From Desulfobacterales bacterium (GTDB lineage Bacteria; Desulfobacterota; Desulfobacteria; Desulfobacterales; Desulfobacteraceae), in assembly GCA_022361135.1 (NCBI GenBank), contig JAKSBM010000711.1, positions 1-5,159 on the forward strand: a stretch of DNA of 5,159 nucleotides, written 5' to 3'. The position numbers and the translations under genes were made by a program. Positions 1 through 5,159 of this stretch are shown here, piece after piece. The notes under the pieces are model-generated. The model made no database searches and had not been told where the DNA came from. It saw only the letters and a program-made list of their open reading frames with translations. Each line of letters starts with the position of its first letter. The first letter of the stretch is position 1.

Positions 1-1
1 G

Positions 2-1705
2 ATTGCGATAAAAATAACAGGCCCCTGCAAATCCCCGGACAACGGGATGGGTGTGGGTGAGGTATGCTTCCAGTTCCATCCCCCTTGAGACCTCCAGCCG
101 GTTCTGGCAGACCAGTTTGAGGATGGCAATGGTCAATTCCGGTTCCCTGGGATCCAGGAAGGGGATCAGCCGTGCTGCGGCGGATTTCCGGGAACCCGGG
201 GTGATCATTTTGATCAAGGTGATGCGGGTGTCGGCATCCTGCTGGGGCAGGGCCTCCAGGATGAGCCGATCCATTTCCTTGGGGGAAAAGTTTTTAATGA
301 GTTTGGCATACCAGACGGCATCCTCCCCCCGGGCCTTGAGGAAGGAGGATTTCAGTTCCTCCAGGGTTTTGTCCTGGTTGAAGATCTGCCCCAGTTCTTT
401 GCTGTTCAAGCTTTTAATGTCCAGGAGGTTGTTGGAAATGAGGTCCTTGAGGATCTTGGAATAGTTGATTTTCAGCACAATGGGGGCGGCCAGCCAGGCC
501 AGCAAAAAGGGCAGGGCCACCAGGGTCAGGTACCGGGGATGGAAGAGGGAGTCTGAAATCAGAATCAGGGTGGAGCCGGTGAACAGGGCGGCACGTACCA
601 CGGTTCCCCTGAGGAAGGGGCGGATCATGTTCCGGTAGCTTTGGGGAAAAAGGCCGATGAGGATCCCCTGGGCCGGGACATTGATGGTGGTACGGATGAT
701 GGTGGTGGACATGCGGGCATACATGGCCGCCACCACGTCAAAGCGGAACAGGAAGGCGCTGAGTGCCAGGATATAGTTAAAGGGGTGGAACATGAGGGCC
801 ACGGGCAGGCCCCACCTGCCGTAGATCCGTCCCACAAACAGGAGAATGAAGAGGCTGACGATGTTCAATCCCCCCCGGAAGAACCCGAAAAACCGGATCA
901 TGGCCTCCTCCGATGCAAAGTGATCATTGACCGCATAGTTGAACTGGTAGTTCATGATGGGGATGATCACGTTGGGCATGAAGGTGAGGACCAGGACGAT
1001 TTTAACCAGCATGGAATCCTTGAGCAGGGGAAGAATATTCTTCAGCTCTTCGGCCATGGCGGTTCGTTTTTTGGGTGCCCCGGCTTCGGTTTTTTCCGTG
1101 TAGATCAACGGGGCATAGCTTCGGGCCATGGCTTTGATGAGAACGGCACCGGCCAGGGTGATCAAAAGGTAAAGGTAGAGCAGGTTGTCCAGGTTAAATG
1201 TTTTGGCAAAATAGGGGGTGGCAAAACTGCCCAGGATAAGTCCAAGGACCCCGCCGGCCGTGAGCAAAGGAAAGAGGCGTTTGGACTGGCGGGTGTTGAA
1301 TAAATCATTGCACATGTTCCAGAAGAGCATGGCCTGGAGTAGCTCAAACTGGCTTTTCAGCATGAAAAGCAGGGGGTAAAGCTGGTAGTAACCCAGGGGA
1401 ATGGCCAGGCGGATCAACGTGACGAGGATGCCCGATACAATGAATACCCGGGTCAGAAGCCGGGCCCCGGAAATCCGGTTGAGGAATGAGGTCAGAAATC
1501 CGGTGACAAAAAAGGTGAGAACGGCATTGGCCATGTTCACCACGGGCATGAATTCCACACCATACCGTTTGAGAAAGGCGGTTTCCGCGTAGTTGTTCAG
1601 AACCATTCCGGCGGAGCGGACGATGAAGAGCAGGGCTGTGGTCCAGAGTAGAAGGCTGATTTCCTCTTCATAGACCTTGAGGAGCCCCAGGAGCCGTGTG
1701 CGCAT
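2..1705 (-). CDS. NTT/MFS-like membrane carrier fused to HEAT-like repeats (C-terminus beyond window)
   Basis: I translated this frame by hand: it is open from ATG at 1705 to the left edge, giving 568 residues with no stop, so the C-terminus is missing. Residues 1-412 hold about 12 hydrophobic segments (roughly 17-38, 52-76, 84-104, 108-127, 145-163, 173-192, 233-252, 276-293, 299-322, 330-352, 370-386, 390-412), with a charged central loop at 193-230. This is the 6+6 plan of major-facilitator carriers. The KRLFPLLTAGG stretch (142-152) resembles bacterial relatives of ATP/ADP translocases (COG3202 type). Residues about 413-568 are soluble and helical with HEAT-like repeats, for example around HPVVRGFAGA (553-562). 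Some relatives carry cyclic-nucleotide-binding domains further on; that part is not visible. The start overlaps the stop of the upstream FGE-like gene by one base (TAATG), with GAGG 7 nt ahead, which implies translational coupling. The substrate is unknown, and nucleotide transport should not be assumed. Confidence 0.85.
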   Translation of the reverse strand, partial: MRTRLLGLLKVYEEEISLLLWTTALLFIVRSAGMVLNNYAETAFLKRYGVEFMPVVNMANAVLTFFVTGFLTSFLNRISGARLLTRVFIVSGILVTLIRLAIPLGYYQLYPLLFMLKSQFELLQAMLFWNMCNDLFNTRQSKRLFPLLTAGGVLGLILGSFATPYFAKTFNLDNLLYLYLLITLAGAVLIKAMARSYAPLIYTEKTEAGAPKKRTAMAEELKNILPLLKDSMLVKIVLVLTFMPNVIIPIMNYQFNYAVNDHFASEEAMIRFFGFFRGGLNIVSLFILLFVGRIYGRWGLPVALMFHPFNYILALSAFLFRFDVVAAMYARMSTTIIRTTINVPAQGILIGLFPQSYRNMIRPFLRGTVVRAALFTGSTLILISDSLFHPRYLTLVALPFLLAWLAAPIVLKINYSKILKDLISNNLLDIKSLNSKELGQIFNQDKTLEELKSSFLKARGEDAVWYAKLIKNFSPKEMDRLILEALPQQDADTRITLIKMITPGSRKSAAARLIPFLDPREPELTIAILKLVCQNRLEVSRGMELEAYLTHTHPVVRGFAGACYFYRN

Positions 1706-2565
1706 TATTGGGCCTCGAGTACCAGTCTGAAGCCCGTTGTTTTAAACCGTGCACCGGGGTGGGCATAGGCCCGGTTGGCACTGCGCAGATACTGGGGATA
1801 CTTATACCAGCTGCCTCCGCGCCGGATGCGATTTTCCGATGAAATCATACTATGGCCCATGCCGCCGGTGTGTTTGGGGCCCATGTATTCGGCATAGTGA
1901 TCGCTGCACCATTCCCAGACATTGCCGTGCATGTCGTAGAGTCCCCAGGGGTTGGGCTTGAAGCTTTTCACCGGGGCGGGGCCGTCCGGGGGAATCTGCA
2001 GGGTTTGGTAGTAGATGGTGCATTCGTTTGCCTTTTTGACGTTGTTGCCGTACATGGCCCGGGAGCAATCTATGTTTTCTCCCCAGGAATAGGCCGTGGT
2101 GGTGTTGGCCCGGCAAGCATACTCCCATTCCGCTTCCGTGGGAAGGCGGTAGGTATATCTGCTTTTTTCGTTCAATGTCTTGATGAATTTTTCACATTCG
2201 TAAAAGGAAACCCGGGTGACGGGCATGTCGGGTTTTCCCTTTTTCCGCATGAACCATTTTTTGCCCATGACCGCCTGCCATTGGGCCACGGTGACTTCGG
2301 TTTCCTGAATGTAATAGGGCTTTTGTATCACCATTTTGTGCCGAATTTCATTGGCATCCCGGTATTTTTCCGTTTTGGGGCTGCCCATGAAAAAGGAGCC
2401 CGGCTGGATGCGGATAAAGGTCATCCCCGTTTCGTTGGTGATCCTTTGGTCCTGGCCCGCGGCCGAGCCGGGGCTGAACAAAAGAATCAAACCGGCCAGG
2501 AGGATGAACACATGAAGGCATCTGTCCGGATTGCTTCGGACCCTGGCTGAAAAATATGAATTCAC
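1705..2565 (-). CDS. Secreted FGE/SUMF1-domain protein lacking the catalytic cysteines
   Basis: From a GTG at 2565 this encodes 286 residues. Residues about 17-31 form a hydrophobic signal-peptide core followed by SPGSAAG, so export is likely; there is no lipobox cysteine. Residues 45-284 are a formylglycine-generating enzyme/sulfatase-modifying-factor fold. Its signatures in order are FFMGS (58-62), ETEVTVAQW (88-96), RLPTEAEWEYA (140-150), NPWGLYDMHGNVWEW (205-219), RRGGSW (248-253) and GFRL (278-281). In true aerobic FGEs the segment after GGS carries two copper-binding, catalytic cysteines. Here the matching positions are Lys255 and Leu260, so sulfatase activation is unlikely; a structural or ligand-binding role is my inference. 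An upstream in-frame TTG at 2625 would give 306 residues. The GTG is preferred because GGAGA sits 6 nt before it, it gives a normal signal-peptide n-region, and a TATAAT hexamer overlaps the TTG. The gene is coupled to the downstream carrier by TAATG. Confidence 0.9.
   Translation of the reverse strand: MNSYFSARVRSNPDRCLHVFILLAGLILLFSPGSAAGQDQRITNETGMTFIRIQPGSFFMGSPKTEKYRDANEIRHKMVIQKPYYIQETEVTVAQWQAVMGKKWFMRKKGKPDMPVTRVSFYECEKFIKTLNEKSRYTYRLPTEAEWEYACRANTTTAYSWGENIDCSRAMYGNNVKKANECTIYYQTLQIPPDGPAPVKSFKPNPWGLYDMHGNVWEWCSDHYAEYMGPKHTGGMGHSMISSENRIRRGGSWYKYPQYLRSANRAYAHPGARFKTTGFRLVLEAQ
1713..1716 (-). promoter_or_regulatory. Ribosome binding site of the carrier gene
   Basis: GAGG on the minus strand lies inside the last codons of the FGE-like gene, 7 nt before the ATG at 1705. 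It supports this start and translational coupling across the TAATG junction. Confidence 0.5.
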
Positions 2566-2571
2566 AATTTG

Positions 2572-2576
2572 TCTCC
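2572..2576 (-). promoter_or_regulatory. Ribosome binding site that decides the FGE-like start
   Basis: GGAGA on the minus strand is 6 nt upstream of the GTG at 2565. No comparable Shine-Dalgarno sequence precedes the alternative TTG at 2625, so this site favours the shorter protein. Confidence 0.55.
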
Positions 2577-2624
2577 ATTTAAGGATATGGGGGTGAGTGG
2601 ATATGTTGAATACCCTTTTATCCA

Positions 2625-2648
2625 ATTATAATTTCACAGGGGTGTCAA
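2625..2648 (-). promoter_or_regulatory. Candidate promoter of the FGE-like/carrier pair
   Basis: On the minus strand a perfect TTGACA (2648-2643) is followed by a perfect TATAAT (2630-2625). They are only 12 nt apart, too short for a normal sigma-70 promoter (about 17 nt). One hexamer may be used with a weaker partner: TATAAT with TCCACT at 2653-2648, or TTGACA with TTGGAT 17 nt downstream. Use of TATAAT would start transcription near 2618, leaving a leader of about 50 nt before the GTG at 2565. Confidence 0.35.
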
Positions 2649-2650
2649 GT

Positions 2651-2675
2651 GGAAAAGCCCCCTAGGAAAAGGGCT
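2651..2675 (-). terminator. Weak Rho-independent terminator candidate after the cyclase
   Basis: About 22 nt past the cyclase stop the minus strand reads AGCCC, a 10-nt spacer, GGGCT, then TTTCC. The stem is 5 bp, extendable by two G-T wobbles, and the T-tract is short, so termination would be weak or partial. Its place between the two gene pairs makes it plausible. Confidence 0.35.
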
Positions 2676-2696
2676 GGAATGGTTGGGTATTGGACC

Positions 2697-4127
2697 TCAG
2701 TTGGAGAGTTCTTCCATCCACCTGTCCAGGATTTTTCGGTCCTTTTCTCCCATGGAAGTGAAGCGTAAAATACTTTTGTGGCCTCCCTTGTCCTGGCCCG
2801 TGGAAATGCATTTGGCATACATTTCCTCAAAGCAGTGGGCATCCAGGCAGAAATCCAATTGGAGTTTAATGTCGGACAGGGCCGGGATGGGGGAGGCGGA
2901 GATGACCTCCATATGGGTTTTGTCCATGGAGAGGGTCTCGCCCATGACCGGTATCAATTCCACCCTTTTTCCCTGGACGGCCCAGTACTTAAATGGAATC
3001 TGGATTTCCATTCGACCGGCGTCCAGATGGGGGGCATCCAGGACTTGGCTGCCGAAGCCGGGGTGATCGATGCGATGGACGGAATAAAAGACCAGGGGCT
3101 TTTTCATGCCCTTCATCATCACCGTGCGCGGCGGAAGGGTCTCCACCGCATGGCTGACCTTCTCATGGGTGGAGAGGCCGATGAGGACTTCGCCGCCGAT
3201 GCTGTTGGATTCGATGCGGGAGGCCTGGTTCACAGCGGCCCCCACAAGTCCGTATTTCATGCGGAGTTCAGAGCCGATATTGCCCACAATCACGGAACCG
3301 GTGTTGATGCCGATGCCCATTTCCAGGGGGGGGTATCCGGCTTGGGTGAGCTCTTTGTTCAGTCCGGTGAGGCAGTTCTGCATTTCAATGGCACAGGCCA
3401 CGGCCCGTTCCGGGTCGTCATCGTGGACATGGGGGGCCCCGAACACAGCCAAGATGGCGTCGCCGATGATTTCATCGATGATGCCGTCGTATTTCAGGAT
3501 GATGCCGGACATCTTTTCCAGATATCGGTTGAGCAGGGTCACCATTTCTTCGGGGTCCCGGTTTTCAGATAGGCTGGTGAATCCGCGCAAATCGGCCATG
3601 AGGATGGTGACCACCCGCCGGCTTCCCCCGATTTTCCGCCCCTCGGAGGAGTGGAGGATTTCTTCCACCACCTTGGTGGAAAGGTAGCGGCCAAAGGTCT
3701 CTTTGATGAAGTTCACCAATTGGAGCCGTTCTTCGGAGACATCCATGATCCGGCGAAGCATGGAATCCCGGCTGGAGATAATGCTTCGGATTTCCTCGGG
3801 GCTGTCCGCATCCAGAATCAGGCTTTCCTCCAGGGTGCCGTCGTCCCGGATGCGTTCATTGGTTTTGGCAATGGCCTCCAGGGGGGCAATGATTTTTTTG
3901 GTGAGAAAGCTTTTCAGGGTGATCATCATAAAGGCGATGATGATGGCCACCAGGATGGCAATGCGCACGGCGTGCCAGAATAGATCCTGGGCATCGGCAT
4001 CGTAGAGGTGCCAGCGGTAGACCAGGGAATAAACCAGGAGAACGGCTTCGATGAATAGAATCCGCCAGAATACCCCCATGAGGAGGATTTTACGAACACC
4101 CTGGGGCTTTTCATCCTTCGGGGTCAT
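2697..4127 (-). CDS. Membrane HAMP-class III nucleotide cyclase, predicted guanylate cyclase, with PilZ-like C-terminus
   Basis: The protein has 476 residues. Two TM helices (about 17-37 and 52-71) flank a loop of only about 14 residues, too small for a periplasmic sensor domain. A HAMP linker follows (about 72-128), then a helical, probably coiled-coil stretch (129-165) and a class III cyclase domain (about 170-350). The metal-binding aspartates are D179 (MADLRGFT) and D223 (IIGDAILAVFG). The transition-state pair N300 and R304 lies in VNQASRIES. The first base-selecting position, Lys in adenylate cyclases, is Glu219, as in guanylate cyclases. The second, Asp or Thr in adenylate cyclases, is Gly293. 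The domain thus looks active and GTP-preferring, making cGMP; this is inferred from residues only. Residues about 375-476 resemble a PilZ domain, ending LRFTSMGEKDRKILDRW, but lack its c-di-GMP motifs. The start overlaps the upstream stop by 4 bp (ATGA) with a strong AGGAGG, so the gene is coupled to the GAF-associated protein. Confidence 0.93.
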   Translation of the reverse strand: MTPKDEKPQGVRKILLMGVFWRILFIEAVLLVYSLVYRWHLYDADAQDLFWHAVRIAILVAIIIAFMMITLKSFLTKKIIAPLEAIAKTNERIRDDGTLEESLILDADSPEEIRSIISSRDSMLRRIMDVSEERLQLVNFIKETFGRYLSTKVVEEILHSSEGRKIGGSRRVVTILMADLRGFTSLSENRDPEEMVTLLNRYLEKMSGIILKYDGIIDEIIGDAILAVFGAPHVHDDDPERAVACAIEMQNCLTGLNKELTQAGYPPLEMGIGINTGSVIVGNIGSELRMKYGLVGAAVNQASRIESNSIGGEVLIGLSTHEKVSHAVETLPPRTVMMKGMKKPLVFYSVHRIDHPGFGSQVLDAPHLDAGRMEIQIPFKYWAVQGKRVELIPVMGETLSMDKTHMEVISASPIPALSDIKLQLDFCLDAHCFEEMYAKCISTGQDKGGHKSILRFTSMGEKDRKILDRWMEELSN

Positions 4128-5159
4128 GCCACCTCCTGGGATTCCGAAGCGGCCATGGCTTCGATATCCACGGTGACCCGCAGGGCTTTCAGACCGCGGA
4201 CGTCGGGCATGTCTTCCAGGGTCAGCTCCTCCCGCTGGGGCTTGATGCGACCCAGGTCGGTGAGGAAATCCATGTGGCGGTGGATTTCCTGGCCTTCCGC
4301 CGGTGTGGAATAGACCACGGCAATCTGGTCGGGCTGGGTGAGCCGTTCCTTGCTGCCCTTAACCAGGGCTTTGTCCAGTCGGGATTTGATGATTTCATGG
4401 CGGACATCATAGGCCCCATCCACGTCGAATCGTTTTTCATCGTAGCGGAAACGGATGGACAAGGGGCTGTGGTTCACCAGGATGAGGTGGCAGGTGTCCA
4501 GGGGCACCCCCAGTTTGGGCCGGATCTGTTGGGTTTGCCAGGCCAGGCCGCAGGCCACCATGATCTGCCAGAGGGTCATGTTTTTGATGTGGAAACCGGA
4601 CAGGCTGTTCTGGGGGGTCATGGAAGCCCCGATGTACATCATATAATCCACCCCGTCGGTCTGTCGTTTTTCAAAATAGTGGGGAAAGGTCTGCTGGGCC
4701 AGGCTGTCCTCTGCACCCAGGTAATTGGACAGGCTCTGGTTCAGCAGGGAAACGCTTTGTTCATATTCCCGGCGTTTTTGGTAGACCATGCCGGATTGGG
4801 GATCCAGGCTCCGGTTGTAGGTGAGAATTTTTTGGGCCACATCTTCACCTGCATGGGAGAGGGCTTCAAAGGTCTGGGCCATTTCCCGGTTGAGCAGTCC
4901 GTGGACCGCGGTCTCATCCCCGGAGTTGAGGCCCGTGGCAATGGATTGGGTCATCTGGTGGATCCGGGAATGGTATTCCTGGAGCAGGGGCCAGGGACGC
5001 ACCTTAACGGCGGTGTCCAAGACAGCGTCGGCCAGTTTCAATTGGTGAAGCAGGTCCTGTTGAATCCCCTGGTTCCGGGCCTGGGAAGACCCCCGGACAT
5101 CGGACTGGCCGTAAAAGGGGACCACATCCTTGAAAATAATGGGTTCCATTTCCTGTTCA
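4124..5159 (-). CDS. C-terminal part of a conserved GAF-associated protein of unknown function (5' end beyond window)
   Basis: The frame is open through the right edge: codons for E, Q and E precede the first ATG at 5149, and that ATG has no well-spaced Shine-Dalgarno. It is therefore probably internal, and the gene probably starts outside the window. Numbering from that Met, 341 residues are visible. From memory, motifs such as FYGQSDVRGSS (12-22), FPHYFEKRQTDGVDY (155-169), FDVDGAYDVRHEIIK (241-255) and RLTQPDQIAVVYS (269-281) resemble the C-terminal region of long GAF-domain proteins common in Bacteroidetes and some deltaproteobacteria. There the YGQ-D-RGSS motif is mid-protein, which supports truncation here. 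I see no TM segment, signal peptide or catalytic motif. The middle (about 25-145) is helix-rich. The ATGA overlap with the cyclase gene suggests a joint role, perhaps cytoplasmic sensing or regulation of the cyclase; this is inference. The function is unknown. Confidence 0.8.
   Translation of the reverse strand, partial: EQEMEPIIFKDVVPFYGQSDVRGSSQARNQGIQQDLLHQLKLADAVLDTAVKVRPWPLLQEYHSRIHQMTQSIATGLNSGDETAVHGLLNREMAQTFEALSHAGEDVAQKILTYNRSLDPQSGMVYQKRREYEQSVSLLNQSLSNYLGAEDSLAQQTFPHYFEKRQTDGVDYMMYIGASMTPQNSLSGFHIKNMTLWQIMVACGLAWQTQQIRPKLGVPLDTCHLILVNHSPLSIRFRYDEKRFDVDGAYDVRHEIIKSRLDKALVKGSKERLTQPDQIAVVYSTPAEGQEIHRHMDFLTDLGRIKPQREELTLEDMPDVRGLKALRVTVDIEAMAASESQEVA
4132..4137 (-). promoter_or_regulatory. 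Ribosome binding site of the cyclase gene
   Basis: A consensus AGGAGG on the minus strand, 4 nt before the ATG at 4127, lies within the last codons of the upstream gene. It fixes the cyclase start and the 4-bp ATGA overlap. Confidence 0.65.

Noticed and set aside
51..464. Plus-strand open frame of 137 codons
   Set aside because: It is Ser/Arg/Leu-rich and antisense to the HEAT-like region of the carrier, which is continuous through this region.
641..1303. Plus-strand open frame of 220 codons
   Set aside because: It lies antisense to the hand-translated carrier gene. Its product is Gly/His/Asp-rich and low in complexity, typical of the mirror frame of a GC-rich membrane gene.
1852..2550. Plus-strand open frame of 232 codons
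   Set aside because: It is antisense to the FGE-like gene, whose family motifs are unmistakable; no motif or ribosome binding site supports the antisense frame.
1705..2565. Annotation as a sulfatase-activating formylglycine-generating enzyme
   Set aside because: Both catalytic cysteine positions are substituted (Lys, Leu), so only fold membership is claimed.
2566..2625. TTG at 2625 as the start of the FGE-like gene
   Set aside because: It has no Shine-Dalgarno, overlaps a TATAAT hexamer, and would add a 20-residue extension ahead of the signal peptide. It is kept only as an alternative.
2778..3572. Plus-strand open frame of 264 codons
   Set aside because: It is antisense to the cyclase domain with Gly/His/Asp-biased composition and no recognisable motif.
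5147..5149. ATG at 5149 as the true start of the rightmost gene
   Set aside because: The frame stays open to the window edge, the AGGA-like sequence is only about 2 nt away, and the family motif that follows is normally internal.

Overview
All four genes supported in this 5.2-kb window lie on the minus strand, so it reads from right to left. The DNA is moderately GC-rich, with tight gene packing (ATGA and TAATG junctions). The gene types are a class III cyclase with a HAMP domain, an NTT/MFS-like carrier fused to HEAT-like repeats, a secreted FGE-fold protein, and the C-terminus of a conserved GAF-associated protein. This combination suggests a Gram-negative environmental bacterium, most likely a sulfate-reducing Desulfobacterota (Desulfobacterales-like). 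That assignment rests on remembered family resemblance only and is tentative.

Layout along the minus strand: (1) 5159-4124 is the C-terminal part of a conserved protein of unknown function whose reading frame is open through the right edge. (2) 4127-2697 overlaps it by 4 bp and encodes a two-TM, HAMP-containing class III nucleotide cyclase. Its metal-binding and transition-state residues are present. The base-selecting residue is Glu, as in guanylate cyclases, not the Lys of adenylate cyclases. It ends in a degenerate PilZ-like domain. (3) 2696-2626 is the only intergenic gap. It holds a weak terminator-like hairpin and promoter-like hexamers. (4) 2565-1705 is a secreted FGE/SUMF1-domain protein that lacks both catalytic cysteines of true formylglycine-generating enzymes. 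(5) 1705-2 overlaps it by one base and encodes the first 568 residues of a 12-TM NTT/MFS-like carrier followed by HEAT-like repeats. It is cut by the left edge.

The window therefore seems to hold two translationally coupled pairs: a GAF-associated protein with a cyclase, and a secreted FGE-like protein with a carrier-HEAT fusion. A working inference is that the first pair makes a cyclic nucleotide, probably cGMP. The second pair is an envelope module that might respond to it if the unseen C-terminus of the carrier has a cyclic-nucleotide-binding domain, as some relatives do. No RNA genes, CRISPR arrays, insertion sequences or long repeats were seen. There is no gene-free stretch over 300 bases.
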